64,000 nucleotides of DNA from Thioalbus denitrificans (GCF_003337735.1 NZ_QPJY01000003.1:152712-216711), one strand, 5' to 3'. Counted from the first letter of the stretch, positions 16,120-24,776 are shown. Translations and numbers: made by a program. Notes: generated from the sequence alone by a model not told the origin.

Positions 16120-16722
16120 ATGAAAACCCGGACCCGTATCCTCGCCCTCGCCGGCAGCACCCGCGCCGGTTCCTGGAACCACCTGCTGCTCGAGAACGCC
16201 GCCGCCGGCGCGCGCCAGGCCGGCGCCGAGGTGACCGTCGTGCGGCTGCGGGACTATCCCCTGCCGCTGTTCGACGAGGACCTGGAAGCGGCCGGCGGGC
16301 TGCCCGAGCCCGGCCGCCGGCTGCGGGCGCTGTTCGCGGCCCACGACGGGCTGCTGCTGGCCTCGCCCGAGTACAACGGCTCGGTGACCGCGGTGCTGAA
16401 GAACACCCTCGACTGGCTCTCCCGGGGCCACGGCGGCGCCGCCCCGCTGAGCCTGTTCCGGGGCAAGTCCGCCGCCCTGCTGAGCGCCTCCCCCGGCGGG
16501 CTCGGCGGGCTGCGGGGCCTGGTCCACGCCCGCGCCATCCTCGGCAACCTGGGGCTGCTGGTGCTGCCGGAGCAGCTGGCCCTGCCCGCCGCCCACGAAG
16601 CCTTCGACGCGACCGGGCGGCTGCGGGACGGCCGCCGGCAGGCGGAGGCGGAGGCGCTGGGTGCGCGGCTGGCGGAGATCACCGCGCGACTCGCCAGGGA
16701 CCCGCTGGCCACCGCGGCCTGA
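16120..16722 (+). CDS. NAD(P)H-dependent FMN reductase
   Basis: A 200-residue flavodoxin-fold reductase. The N-terminal phosphate-binding loop LAGSTRAGSWNHLL (about residues 8-21) and SPEYNGSVTAVLKNTLDWLS (about 80-99) are the standard FMN-binding motifs; SASPGGLGGLRGL (about 124-136) follows. It reduces quinones or FMN with NAD(P)H, two electrons at a time, in the cytosol. Start ATG 16120 has CGGAGG 6 bases upstream; an ATG at 16090 is not preceded by a ribosome site. First gene of a probable operon with the glutathionyl-hydroquinone reductase (16-bp gap), consistent with a quinone-detoxification unit. Confidence 0.92.
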   Translation: MKTRTRILALAGSTRAGSWNHLLLENAAAGARQAGAEVTVVRLRDYPLPLFDEDLEAAGGLPEPGRRLRALFAAHDGLLLASPEYNGSVTAVLKNTLDWLSRGHGGAAPLSLFRGKSAALLSASPGGLGGLRGLVHARAILGNLGLLVLPEQLALPAAHEAFDATGRLRDGRRQAEAEALGARLAEITARLARDPLATAA

Positions 16723-16737
16723 AACCGGGAGAGACCC

Positions 16738-17664
16738 ATGGACAACACGGCATCCAGCATCGACAGCGGCCGCTTCGTGCGCCCCGAGAGCGCCTTCCGC
16801 AACGCGGTGAGCGCCGACGGCGCAAGCGGCTTTCCGGCGGTACCCGGCCGCTACCGGCTCTACGTCTCGATGGCCTGCCCCTGGGCCCACCGCACCCTCA
16901 TCGCCAGGGTGATCAAGGGGCTGGAGCGGGTAGTGAGCGTCGGGGTGACCGATCCGATCCCCGGCACGCGCGGCTGGCGCTTTCCCGGCGCGGGCGATCC
17001 CGTCACCGGAGCGCGCCACCTGCGCGATCTCTACGAGCGCGCCGCACCGGGCTACGACGGCGTGGTGAGCGTGCCCCTGCTCTGGGACACGGTGGCGGGG
17101 CGGCCGGTCAACAACGAGTCGGCCGAGATCCTGCGCCAGCTGAACGGCGCCTTCGAGGCCTGGGCCCGGCCCGGCACGGATCTCTACCCCGCGCCCCTGC
17201 GCCGTGAAATCGACGCGGTCAACGGCTTCGTCTACGCGCACATCAACAACGGCGTCTACCAGGCGGGCTTCGCCCGCAGCCGCGGTGCCCGTGACGAGGC
17301 GGTGCGGCGACTGTTCGGCGCCCTCGATGCGCTGGAGGAGCGGCTGTCGCGGCAGCGCTGGCTGGTGGGCGAACGGCCCACGGAGGCGGACTGGCGCCTG
17401 TTCACCACCCTGGCGCGCTTCGACACCGTCTACCACGGGCTCTTCCGCTGCGACCTGCGGCGGCTCACCGACTACCCGGCGCTGTGGGCCTACACCCGGG
17501 AGCTCTACCAGCAGCCGGGCATCGCCGCCACCCTGGACCTGGCGCAGGTGAAGCGGCACTACTACCTGGGCCACCCGGAGCTCAACCCCGGCGGGGCGAT
17601 GCCCGTCGGCCCGGACCCCGATTTCGGCGCGCCCCACGGACGCGACGCGCTGGGCGGGGGGTGA
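16738..17664 (+). CDS. yqjG: S-glutathionyl-hydroquinone reductase
   Basis: A 308-residue Xi-class glutathione transferase. The active site C47-P-W-A lies in YVSMACPWAHRTLIARVIKG; WRF near 80 and VPLLWDTVAGRPVNNESAEI (about 115-134) are typical of this class, which reductively removes glutathione from glutathionyl-hydroquinones, yielding hydroquinone and GSSG after a second GSH. The C-terminal helical domain (RWLVGERPTEADWRLFTTLA) is complete. It follows the FMN reductase closely (16 bp), and together they would handle quinone electrophiles. GSH must be made elsewhere in the cell. Confidence 0.92.
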   Translation: MDNTASSIDSGRFVRPESAFRNAVSADGASGFPAVPGRYRLYVSMACPWAHRTLIARVIKGLERVVSVGVTDPIPGTRGWRFPGAGDPVTGARHLRDLYERAAPGYDGVVSVPLLWDTVAGRPVNNESAEILRQLNGAFEAWARPGTDLYPAPLRREIDAVNGFVYAHINNGVYQAGFARSRGARDEAVRRLFGALDALEERLSRQRWLVGERPTEADWRLFTTLARFDTVYHGLFRCDLRRLTDYPALWAYTRELYQQPGIAATLDLAQVKRHYYLGHPELNPGGAMPVGPDPDFGAPHGRDALGGG

Positions 17665-17669
17665 TCGCC

Positions 17670-18560
17670 ATGGAGCGCCTCTCCCTGCTGCTGGTTACCG
17701 GCATCCTGATCTCCGCCGTGCTCCTGCTGGGCAAGGCGGCGGCCGCCGCGGGGCTGCCGCCCCTGACGCCGCTGCTGTGGCAGGTGGCGGGCGGCGGTGC
17801 GCTGATCCTCGCCCTGGCGGCCCTGCGCGGCGACATCCCGCGGACGGACCGCCGCCACCTGCGCTACTACGCGCTCAGCGGCCTGCTGGGGGTGACCCTC
17901 CCCTACGCCCTGACCTACTGGGTGCTGCTGCACCTGCAGGCGGGACTGCTGGCGCTGCTCACGGCATTGTCCACGCTGTTCACCCTCGTCCTGGCCCGGC
18001 TGCTGGGGATGGAGCCCCTGCGCCCGGCCCGGGTGGCGGGGTTGCTGCTGGGGCTGGCCGGCGTGGCCGCCATCCTGCTGCCGCGCCTGGCGCTGCCCGG
18101 GGCGGGGGCCCTCGGCTGGGCGGTGCTGGCGCTGCTGGTCCCCCTCTCCCTGGCGCTGGCGAACATCTACCGCACCCGGGCCTGGCCGGCGGGCAGCTCG
18201 GCGCTGTCGCTGGCGGCGGGCACCCTGCTGGTCCAGGCGCTGGGGGTGGGCGCGGCCGGCCTGCTCGCCGGCGCCATCGCCTGGCCCGCCGCGGAGCACG
18301 CCGCGACCGCCTGGGCCCTGCCCGGCATCGCGCTGCTGTCCGCCCTCACCATCCTCGGCACCTTCACCCTGCAGCGGATCGGCGGGCCGGTCTACCTCAG
18401 CCAGCTCGGCTACGTCATCACCGCCGCCACCCTGCTGCTCGGTGCCCTGCTGCTCGGCGAGCGCTACCCGGCCCCGGTATTCGCCGCCACCGGCCTCATC
18501 GCCGCCGGACTGCTGCTGGCGAACGGGCGTCCGCGCCGGGTGACGGTGAGGGTGGAGTAG
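17670..18560 (+). CDS. EamA/DMT-family exporter
   Basis: A 296-residue protein with ten predicted transmembrane helices and two EamA repeats (residues about 5-140 and 150-290), each ending in a Gly/Pro-rich hydrophobic segment (AGLLLGLAGVAAILLPRL, then LLLGERYPAPVFAATGLIAA). Start ATG 17670 follows the preceding stop by a few bases; an in-frame GTG at 17661 is also possible. Third gene of the quinone-detoxification operon, likely exporting a metabolite; substrate unknown. Its last 65 bases overlap the 3' end of the convergent lysR gene at 18496-19446. Confidence 0.85.
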   Translation: MERLSLLLVTGILISAVLLLGKAAAAAGLPPLTPLLWQVAGGGALILALAALRGDIPRTDRRHLRYYALSGLLGVTLPYALTYWVLLHLQAGLLALLTALSTLFTLVLARLLGMEPLRPARVAGLLLGLAGVAAILLPRLALPGAGALGWAVLALLVPLSLALANIYRTRAWPAGSSALSLAAGTLLVQALGVGAAGLLAGAIAWPAAEHAATAWALPGIALLSALTILGTFTLQRIGGPVYLSQLGYVITAATLLLGALLLGERYPAPVFAATGLIAAGLLLANGRPRRVTVRVE

Positions 18561-19446
18561 CCCGGCGCCACACCGGCGGGTCGCCGATAAGCTCGACCAG
18601 GAAGTCGATGAAGCTGCGCACCTTGGCGGGCAGGAAGCGGCGCTCGGGATAGAGTGCATAAAGCGCCGCCCCCTCTTCCTCTCCCTCGAACAGCACCTCC
18701 AGGCGCCCCGCCTGCACATCCTCGGCCACCACCCAGTCGGGCAGGTTCACCAGCCCCAGGCCGCCACGGGCGGCACCGAGAAGACTCTCCACGTCGTTGC
18801 TCAGCAGCGGCCCGTCCAGCACCAGCCGCTCCCCGCCCACCCGCCAGTTCACAGGCCCGGGAAGATCCCCGTATCCCAGACAGTCATGCCCCGCCAATTC
18901 CGCCGGCGACCGCGGCCTGCCGCGCTCCTGGAGGTAGGCGGGACTGGCACACGCCCACAGGCGGCTCGGTGCGATTCGCCGCGCCACCAGGCGGGAGTCC
19001 TCCAGCACCCCCACCCGGATGGCCAGGTCCACCTGTTCGGCGTGCAGGTCGACGAGACGATCGCTGAGACTGAGCACCACCCGCACGCCCGGGCAGCGGC
19101 GGTGGTACGCCGCCAGCATCGGGGCGACGTAACGGCGGCCGAAAGGGGAGACCACGTCCAGGCGCAGCGTTCCACGTGGCTCATCCTGGAGTCCGGACAC
19201 CAGTTGTCCCGCCTCATCCACCTCCCCCAGGATGCGCCGCGCGCGCTCCACGTAACGCTCCCCCGCCTCCGTCAGCCGCAGGCGACGGGTGCTGCGCACC
19301 AGCAGGCGCACCCCCAGGCGCGACTCGAGCTGATCCACCTGCCGCGCCACCGAGGATGGCGCCATGTCGAGCCGCCGTGCGGCGGCTGAGAAGCTGCCGC
19401 TGTCCACTGTGGCGACAAAACAGCCCATGGCGTAAAGGAGATCCAT
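18496..19446 (-). CDS. LysR family regulator (divergent from MFS transporter)
   Basis: A 316-residue LysR regulator: HTH at residues 1-60 (FVATVDSGSFSAAARRLDMA, then PSSVARQVDQLESRLGVRLL) and an effector-binding domain from about 90. The last 25 residues (RRATPPSPSPGADARSPAAV) are Pro/Ala-rich, extend past the usual LysR end and lie in the part that overlaps the convergent DMT gene. Divergent from the MFS gene (start 19550), which it probably regulates. The spacer holds a 7-bp inverted pair ATGATCT...AGATCAT (19445-19484). Confidence 0.9.
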   Translation of the reverse strand: MDLLYAMGCFVATVDSGSFSAAARRLDMAPSSVARQVDQLESRLGVRLLVRSTRRLRLTEAGERYVERARRILGEVDEAGQLVSGLQDEPRGTLRLDVVSPFGRRYVAPMLAAYHRRCPGVRVVLSLSDRLVDLHAEQVDLAIRVGVLEDSRLVARRIAPSRLWACASPAYLQERGRPRSPAELAGHDCLGYGDLPGPVNWRVGGERLVLDGPLLSNDVESLLGAARGGLGLVNLPDWVVAEDVQAGRLEVLFEGEEEGAALYALYPERRFLPAKVRSFIDFLVELIGDPPVWRRATPPSPSPGADARSPAAVRRR

Positions 19447-19549
19447 GATCTTTGCGACATTAACAAAGGTGAACTGCAGATCATCCTATTTTTATGCGCA
19501 ACAGACAAATGCAGCATCGCTCCCGGATTTCATCAGTCCGGAGAATGCC

Positions 19550-20719
19550 ATGAACCCGCTGCCTCTTTTCGCCCTCTGCGCCTTCCTCGTCGGCCTCGAC
19601 GCCCTGGTGGTGGTGCCGCTCGCGCCGGCCATGGCCGGCGACCTCGGCCTGCTCCCCGTCCACGCCGGCTGGCTGGTCACCGCCTACAGCCTCGCCTATG
19701 CCCTTGGCGCCCCCCTCTTCGGCCCCCTCTCCGATCGCCACGGCCGTGTGCCGATCCTCCAGGCGGGGCTGGTGCTGTTCACTCTCGCCACCGCCGCCCT
19801 CGCATTCGCCCCCGACGCCGTCTCCGCCTTGCTGCTGCGCGGATTCGCCGGCCTCGGCGCGGCGGCCATCACGCCGACCCTTTTCGCACTGCTCGGTGAC
19901 AGTGTCCCGCCCGAGCGGCGTGGGCGTGCCACCGGAGTGGTCTACGGTGCGATGATCAGCGCCACGGTCCTCGGCGTGCCCGTGGGCAGCCTGGTGGCCG
20001 ACATGGCCCGCTGGCCCTGGACCTTCGCCGGCGTGGCCGTGGCCGGACTGACGGCCCTGTTTCTGGTTGGACGCCGGGCGGGTCGCCTGGAGCCGGCAGT
20101 TCCGGCCGCCGACGCCTCCGGGCACTTCACCGACACCGTGACCGTCACGCTGTCGGACCGCAGGGTACGGTGGGCCCTGCTCACCACCCTGCTGTGGTAT
20201 GCCGCCCTCTACGGAATGTTCGCCAACGTGGGCGTCCTCTACAGCCTGCGCTTCGGGCTGGACACCACCCGGATCGGCCTCGTTATCCTGGTGGCGGGCA
20301 GCGCCAGCGTGGTGGGCAACCTCCTCGGCGGCCGTCTTGCCGACCAGTTCAATCCCTGGCCGATCCTGGGACTAGCCGCCCTCTGCGCCGGGGGTGCCGT
20401 ACTGCTCCTCGCCCACCTGGACGAACGGCTGCTGCAGGCAGCCCTCGGGCATACGGTCTGGGCCTTCCTGGTGGGCCTGGGCTCGGCACCGCTGATGGCG
20501 CTGGTGACCGGCCTGCGGAGCACCGAGCGCGCCACCGTGCTGGCCCTGAACAGCACGGCCATGTACCTCGGCATGAGCCTCGCCAGCGGCCTGGCGGCAC
20601 GGCTGCTCGGCGAGGGGGGATTTCCCCTCGTCGGGACGCTCAGCGCCGCCATCTACTTCGGCGTCTCGGTCCTGGCCCGACGCCTCGCACCGTCGGCCGT
20701 TGAGAGCAGGGCGGCCTGA
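19550..20719 (+). CDS. MFS efflux transporter (DHA1-like)
   Basis: A 389-residue major facilitator with 12 predicted helices. The loop motif GPLSDRHGRVPIL (about residues 60-72) between helices 2 and 3 and LLRGFAGLGAAAITPTLFAL (about 95-114) in helix 4 are the standard DHA1 drug-proton antiporter signatures, with RGRATGVVYGAMISATVLGV in the C motif region. ATG 19550 has CCGGAGAA upstream. Controlled in all likelihood by the divergent LysR (18496-19446). Exported compound unknown. Runs ahead of another DMT exporter gene on the same strand, 60 bp later. Confidence 0.9.
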   Translation: MNPLPLFALCAFLVGLDALVVVPLAPAMAGDLGLLPVHAGWLVTAYSLAYALGAPLFGPLSDRHGRVPILQAGLVLFTLATAALAFAPDAVSALLLRGFAGLGAAAITPTLFALLGDSVPPERRGRATGVVYGAMISATVLGVPVGSLVADMARWPWTFAGVAVAGLTALFLVGRRAGRLEPAVPAADASGHFTDTVTVTLSDRRVRWALLTTLLWYAALYGMFANVGVLYSLRFGLDTTRIGLVILVAGSASVVGNLLGGRLADQFNPWPILGLAALCAGGAVLLLAHLDERLLQAALGHTVWAFLVGLGSAPLMALVTGLRSTERATVLALNSTAMYLGMSLASGLAARLLGEGGFPLVGTLSAAIYFGVSVLARRLAPSAVESRAA

Positions 20720-20779
20720 TCGCCTTGACACGCCGGCTCCACGGACCAGACTTCATCCGTTCCTCCGCCGGGCCGCTCC

Positions 20780-21706
20780 GTGACAGCCGACAGCACCACC
20801 ACCTCCCGCTGGATCCGCCTCGCCCCCGTGGCCTTCGTGCTCCTGTGGAGCACGGGCTTCATCGCCGCCAAGGCGGGGGTGGCCCACGCGGGCCCCTTCA
20901 CCCTGCTCTTCTACCGCTTCGTCCTGGCCGTGGCGCTGCTGCTGCCGCTGGCCCGCATGCTCGGGTCGCGGTGGCCGCAGCGGCCGGCCCTGGCGGGACA
21001 CATCGCCGTGGCCGGCCTGCTCCTGCACGCCGGCTACCTGGGCGGGGTCTTCGCCGCCATCGCCGCGGGCATGCCCGCCGGGATGGTGGCGCTCATCGTC
21101 GGACTGCAGCCGCTGGTGACGGCCGCGGCCGCCGGGCCGCTGCTGGGGGAGCAGGTGCGCCCGCTGCAGTGGCTGGGGCTGGCGGCGGGTTTCGGCGGGG
21201 TGGCGCTGGTGGTGGCCGGCCGGCTGGCACCGGGGACGGCGGCGCAGACCCTCGCTGGCTTCGGCGGCGACGCCCTGCTCTTCGCCCTCCTGGCCCTGTT
21301 CGCCATCACCGGGGGAACGCTCTACCAGAAACGCTTCTGCGCCGGCATGGACCTGGTGAGCGGGGCGGTGATCCAGTACGCCGCCAGCGGCGCGGCTCTC
21401 GGCGTGCTGGCGGTGTGGCTGGAGTCGCTGCGCGCCGACTGGGGCCTGCCGCTGCTGCTGGCGCTGGCCTGGCTGATCCTGGTGCTCTCCATCGCCGCCA
21501 TCGGACTCCTGCTGCTGCTCATCCGCCACGGCGCGGCCTCCCGGGTCGCCAGTCTCTTCTACCTGGTCCCGCCGGTGACCGCGCTCGAGGCGTGGTGGCT
21601 GTTCGACGAGCGCCTCGGTCCGCAGGCCCTGGCGGGCATGGCCGTCATCGCCGGCGCGGTGTTCATGGTGTTCCATCTGCCCGCCCGACAGCACCCCTCC
21701 GCCTGA
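20780..21706 (+). CDS. EamA/DMT-family transporter
   Basis: A 308-residue ten-helix protein with two EamA repeats. It begins at GTG 20780 with weak ribosome pairing and RLAPVAFVLLWSTGFIAAKA, the classic RhaT/EamA first helix (WSTGF). Residues about 150-290 are the second repeat, ending LAGMAVIAGAVFMVFHLPAR. Likely exports amino-acid-like or other small metabolites; substrate not inferable. It follows the MFS gene by 60 bp on the same strand, so it may be co-transcribed with it. Confidence 0.88.
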   Translation: MTADSTTTSRWIRLAPVAFVLLWSTGFIAAKAGVAHAGPFTLLFYRFVLAVALLLPLARMLGSRWPQRPALAGHIAVAGLLLHAGYLGGVFAAIAAGMPAGMVALIVGLQPLVTAAAAGPLLGEQVRPLQWLGLAAGFGGVALVVAGRLAPGTAAQTLAGFGGDALLFALLALFAITGGTLYQKRFCAGMDLVSGAVIQYAASGAALGVLAVWLESLRADWGLPLLLALAWLILVLSIAAIGLLLLLIRHGAASRVASLFYLVPPVTALEAWWLFDERLGPQALAGMAVIAGAVFMVFHLPARQHPSA

Positions 21707-21807
21707 CCTCCCGACACCGGGGCCTCGACGTCACCCGGTCCCGGATGCCAGACTGGTCCCGTGATGACCGGGACAGCACCGTATCCACCCGACTCGGCAG
21801 CGAGACC

Positions 21808-22155
21808 ATGAGCGAACTGGACATCGAACACTACCGCCGGCGGCTGCTGGCCGAACGCGAGCAACTGTCGGAAACCAAGGCCACCCAGCACGAGGAGGCG
21901 GCCACCGTCGAGCTCGACCAGAGCCGCACCGGGCGCCTGTCGCGCATGGACGCCCTCCTGGGCCAGGCCATGGCCCAGGAACAGGAGCGCCGCGCCGACC
22001 AGGAGCTGCGCCGCATCGCCACGGCCCTGGCCCGCTGCGACAGCGGTGACTACGGCTTCTGCGTCGACTGCGGGGAACCCATCGCACCGGCCCGCTTGGA
22101 GGCCGACCCCGCCGCGGAGCTCTGCATCCGCTGCGCGGAGGCGCGGGAGCACTGA
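21808..22155 (+). CDS. DksA/TraR-type zinc-finger protein
   Basis: A 115-residue small DksA homologue. A coiled-coil N-terminus (residues about 1-70, YRRRLLAEREQLSETKATQH, ELDQSRTGRLSRMDALLGQA) is followed by a zinc finger CVDCGEPIAPARLEADPAAE with LCIRC, i.e. CxxC-x17-CxxC. The coiled-coil tip lacks the DxxDxA of true DksA, having ELDQSRTGR instead, as in the shorter TraR/YbiI-type proteins. It probably binds the RNA polymerase secondary channel; ppGpp dependence cannot be judged. ATG 21808. Ends before a strong terminator at 22160-22191. Confidence 0.88.
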   Translation: MSELDIEHYRRRLLAEREQLSETKATQHEEAATVELDQSRTGRLSRMDALLGQAMAQEQERRADQELRRIATALARCDSGDYGFCVDCGEPIAPARLEADPAAELCIRCAEAREH

Positions 22156-22159
22156 CTGC

Positions 22160-22191
22160 GCCGGGCCGGTGTTCCGCCGGCCCGGCTTTTT
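22160..22191 (+). terminator. Intrinsic terminator after the DksA-like gene
   Basis: A 10-bp perfect stem (GCCGGGCCGG / CCGGCCCGGC) with a 7-nt loop and a run of five T's (22187-22191). Confidence 0.85.
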
Positions 22192-22198
22192 ACACTTC

Positions 22199-22227
22199 TT
22201 ACTATTGTCTTTACCTATCGATATAAT
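22199..22227 (+). promoter_or_regulatory. Putative promoter of the rubrerythrin operon
   Basis: TTACTA (22199-22204), a 17-bp spacer and a perfect TATAAT (22222-22227) sit in an unusually AT-rich 60-bp stretch just after the terminator; start near 22234, about 87 nt before the ATG. The AT-rich segment also holds several ATA/ATC repeats that could be a peroxide-regulator site, but I cannot assign one. Confidence 0.4.
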
Positions 22228-22320
22228 CATAACAATCATTTAGACAGATTTTTCCCGCCCCCCTATTCTGTCCCCGTACCGCGCCACAGCGGCCCAGTGA
22301 AACCGACGGAGGACAGACCC

Positions 22321-22803
22321 ATGGCCAGCAGCAACCCCCACGAACTGAAGACCATCCAGAACCTCGAGGCCGCCTTCGCCGGCGAGTCCATGGCCCACAT
22401 CAAGTACCTCTACTTCGCCCGCATCTGCCGCGCCCGGGGCGACGAGGAGACGGCGCAGGCCTTCGAGGCCACCGCCGCCCAGGAAGTGCAGCACGCCCTC
22501 GGCCACATGGACCTGCTGTTCCCGAAGGAGACCCTGGACCCGGCGAAGTGCCTGGAGCTGGCCATCGAGGGCGAAACCCACGAGTACACCGAGATGTACC
22601 CCGCCTTCCGCCACACGGCCGTGCAGGAGCAGCAGGCCGACGCCGTGCGCGAGTTCGACGAGCAGATCGCCGAGTCCATCGAGCACGCGCAACAGTTCAG
22701 GGCGGTGCTGGAGAAGGCGGCCAAGCGTTTCGCCGCCCTGGCCAAGGTGGAGGAGCGCCACGCCAACCACTACCGCGCGGCGCTGGCCCGGGTCACCGGC
22801 TGA
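22321..22803 (+). CDS. rbr: Rubrerythrin (without rubredoxin domain)
   Basis: A 160-residue diiron protein of the rubrerythrin type. Ligands are visible as E17-type ([19 protein letters not shown]), the [12 protein letters not shown] motif (about 58-69), [18 protein letters not shown] and [14 protein letters not shown] near the C-terminus. It lacks the C-terminal rubredoxin-like domain of classical rubrerythrin; that domain is supplied by the adjacent rubredoxin gene. Catalyses NADH-driven reduction of hydrogen peroxide via rubredoxin. Start ATG 22321 with GACGGAGG about 9 bases upstream. First gene of the rbr-rd-reductase operon. Confidence 0.93.
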   Translation: MASSNPHELKTIQNLEAAFAGESMAHIKYLYFARICRARGDEETAQAFEATAAQEVQHALGHMDLLFPKETLDPAKCLELAIEGETHEYTEMYPAFRHTAVQEQQADAVREFDEQIAESIEHAQQFRAVLEKAAKRFAALAKVEERHANHYRAALARVTG

Positions 22804-22856
22804 GCCCGGCCCCACAACCATTCAGAGACAACGATTCGGATACCAGGGAGACAACC

Positions 22857-23021
22857 ATGAAAAGCTGGCAGTGCATCGTGTGCGGATTCATCTACAACGA
22901 GGCCGAGGGCATGCCCGAGGAAGGCATCAGCGCGGGCACCCGCTGGGAGGACATCCCGGAGGACTGGGCCTGTCCCGACTGCGGCGTGGCCAAGGCCGAC
23001 TTCGAGATGGTCGAGATCTGA
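22857..23021 (+). CDS. Rubredoxin
   Basis: A 54-residue rubredoxin with the two CxxCG iron-binding motifs, CIVCGFIYN (residues 6-14) and [11 protein letters not shown] (39-49), and the [16 protein letters not shown] core. ATG 22857 has AGGGAG 6 bases upstream. It carries one electron from the rubredoxin reductase (next gene) to the rubrerythrin (previous gene). A 24-bp perfect GC palindrome (23029-23052) lies between it and the reductase gene. Confidence 0.97.
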   Translation: MKSWQCIVCGFIYNEAEGMPEEGISAGTRWEDIPEDWACPDCGVAKADFEMVEI

Positions 23022-23028
23022 AACCAGA

Positions 23029-23052
23029 CGGCGGCCCCGGCCGGGGCCGCCG
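23029..23052. repeat. 24-bp perfect GC palindrome in the rubrerythrin operon
   Basis: A self-complementary run (arm CGGCGGCCCCGG) between the rubredoxin stop and the reductase start, with no T-tract. It would form a stable intra-operon hairpin, possibly protecting the 3' end of the upstream rbr-rd message or limiting read-through. Confidence 0.6.
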
Positions 23053-23076
23053 CCATTCCTGACCGAGGAGCAGACC

Positions 23077-24225
23077 ATGGAGCCGCTCGTCATCGTCGGC
23101 ACCGGCCTTGCCGGTTACACCCTGGCCCGCGCGTTCCGCAAGCTCGACCGCACCACCCCCCTGGTGCTGGTCACGGCGGACGACGGACACTTCTATTCCA
23201 AGCCCATGCTCTCCAACGCCCTGGCGCGGGGCAAGGCGCCGGCGGAGCTGGTGACCACGCCCGGCGAGCTGATGGCCGCCGAGCTCGGCGCCACCCTCAT
23301 GGCCCGCACGCCGGTGGAGGCCATCGACACCGCCGCCCGCCGGCTGCGCACGGCGCGGGGCGAGGTCGCCTACTCCCGGCTGGTGCTGGCGCTGGGCGCC
23401 CGGCCCATCCGCCCGCCCCTGGCCGGCGACGGCGCCGGGGAGGTGCTCGCGGTGAACAGCCTCGATGACTACGCCCGCTTCCACGCCGTGCTGCAGGGAG
23501 CCGCGCACGTGGCGATCATCGGCCCCGGCCTCATCGGCTGCGAGTTCGCCAACGACCTGCTCGCCAGCGGCCGCCGGGTGACCGTCATCGGCCCCGATCC
23601 CCGGCCGCTCGGCCGCCTGCTGCCGCCGGCGGCGGGCGAGGCCCTGCAGACGGCCCTGGGCTCGGCGGGCGTGGAGTGGCGCCTCGGCACCGTGGCCGAA
23701 CGGGTCGAGCGCGAAGACGCCGGCTACCGGGTGAGCCTGGCCGACGGCGGCACGATCACCGCCGACCGCGTGCTCTCCGCCGTGGGCCTGCAGCCGGAGA
23801 CGGGCCTGGCGCGGGCCGCCGGCCTGGCCGTGGAGCGGGGCATCCGGGTGGACGCCGCGCTGCGGACCAGCGATCCCCATGTCCATGCCCTGGGGGACTG
23901 CGCCGAGGTGGACGGACAGGTACTGCCCTACGTGCTGCCGCTGATGGAGCAGGCGAAGGTGCTCGCGGCGGTGCTCAACGGGGGACCGCAGCGCCTCGCC
24001 TACCCGGTGATGCCGGTGGTGGTGAAGACGCCCGCCCATCCGGTGGTGGTGGTGCCGCCGGCACCGGGTGTCGCCGGAACCTGGTCGGTGGAGGCCGGGC
24101 CCGACGGCGTGCGGGCGGAGTTCCGCGGCGATGGCGTGCTGGCCGGCTTCGCCCTCACCGGCGCCGCCACCGCCGCGCGGCAGGCCCTGGTGAAGGAGCT
24201 GGCGGCGGCCACCGCCCCGGCATAG
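23077..24225 (+). CDS. Rubredoxin reductase (FAD-dependent, NAD(P)H)
   Basis: A 382-residue FAD/NAD(P)-dependent disulfide-oxidoreductase-fold protein of the rubredoxin reductase type. FAD-binding GTGLAGYTLARAFRK (residues about 8-22), the NADH-binding VAIIGPGLIGCEFANDLLAS (about 145-164) and ALGDCAEVDGQVLPYVLPLM (about 271-290) are in family order. No redox-active Cys pair is present, as expected for reductases that transfer to rubredoxin. ATG 23077 with CCGAGGAGC upstream. Completes the NAD(P)H-rubredoxin-rubrerythrin peroxide-reduction chain. Confidence 0.92.
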   Translation: MEPLVIVGTGLAGYTLARAFRKLDRTTPLVLVTADDGHFYSKPMLSNALARGKAPAELVTTPGELMAAELGATLMARTPVEAIDTAARRLRTARGEVAYSRLVLALGARPIRPPLAGDGAGEVLAVNSLDDYARFHAVLQGAAHVAIIGPGLIGCEFANDLLASGRRVTVIGPDPRPLGRLLPPAAGEALQTALGSAGVEWRLGTVAERVEREDAGYRVSLADGGTITADRVLSAVGLQPETGLARAAGLAVERGIRVDAALRTSDPHVHALGDCAEVDGQVLPYVLPLMEQAKVLAAVLNGGPQRLAYPVMPVVVKTPAHPVVVVPPAPGVAGTWSVEAGPDGVRAEFRGDGVLAGFALTGAATAARQALVKELAAATAPA

Positions 24226-24335
24226 GCGCCCGGGGCGCGCCGCCCCGTCCCCGACGTCCGCCCGCGCTTGCCGGCGGAAACGGGAAACCGCGGCGCGCCC
24301 GCCCGGGACCGCATCAAAACCGACACAAATAAAAA

Positions 24336-24491
24336 CTGGCACTTCCGGAAAAGTCGCGTATAGTTTGAGTTACCTGCAGATTGTGCAGTGGTAGCTTTGG
24401 TTGGTCCCATCTGCGACACCTCCCGAACAAATCCATTTCATGGCCTGCAAGCACACCCGGTACAAATTATTGATTCAGAGGTAGAACAGAC
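24336..24491 (+). promoter_or_regulatory. Promoter and ~121-nt leader of the first cspA-like gene
   Basis: TATAGT at 24359-24364 with CTGGCA/TGGCAC 16-17 bp upstream; start near 24371, giving a leader of about 121 nt. The leader contains a GTGCAGTGG...TTGGTTGG segment and ends with ...TTGATTCAGAGGTAG before the ATG, both shared with the leader at 28209-28339. Long structured leaders are typical of cold-shock cspA-type mRNAs, where they act as thermosensors. Confidence 0.55.
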
Positions 24492-24695
24492 ATGGCAACA
24501 GGTTCCGTGAAGTGGTTCAACGAGTCCAAGGGCTTCGGCTTCATTTCCCAGGATGACGGCGGCGACGACGTGTTCGTGCACTTCAGCGCCATTCAGGGCA
24601 GCGGCTTCAAGACCCTGACCGAAGGCCAGCGCGTCACTTTCGACGTGACCCAGGGCCCGAAGGGCGCGCAGGCGAGCAACGTCGTTCCCCAGTAA
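24492..24695 (+). CDS. Cold-shock domain protein (CspA family)
   Basis: A 67-residue single cold-shock domain: [20 protein letters not shown] (RNP1 KGFGFI) and [15 protein letters not shown] (RNP2 VFVHFS) with the usual [14 protein letters not shown] end. Binds single-stranded RNA or DNA and melts RNA secondary structure. Nearly identical in layout to the second copy at 28340-28543. Ends before a strong terminator (24726-24752). Confidence 0.97.
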   Translation: MATGSVKWFNESKGFGFISQDDGGDDVFVHFSAIQGSGFKTLTEGQRVTFDVTQGPKGAQASNVVPQ

Positions 24696-24725
24696 TTACG
24701 GAACCGACACGCCGCTGCAAAAAAG

Positions 24726-24752
24726 AACCCCGCCTCCGGCGGGGTTTTTTTT
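24726..24752 (+). terminator. Intrinsic terminator after the first csp gene
   Basis: A 9-bp stem (AACCCCGCC / GGCGGGGTT), 3-nt loop and a run of eight T's (24745-24752). It can also serve the convergent Mut7-C gene weakly, as the reverse strand is led by A's. Confidence 0.9.
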
Positions 24753-24776
24753 CGCCCGGCCCGGCCGCCCGCCGCC

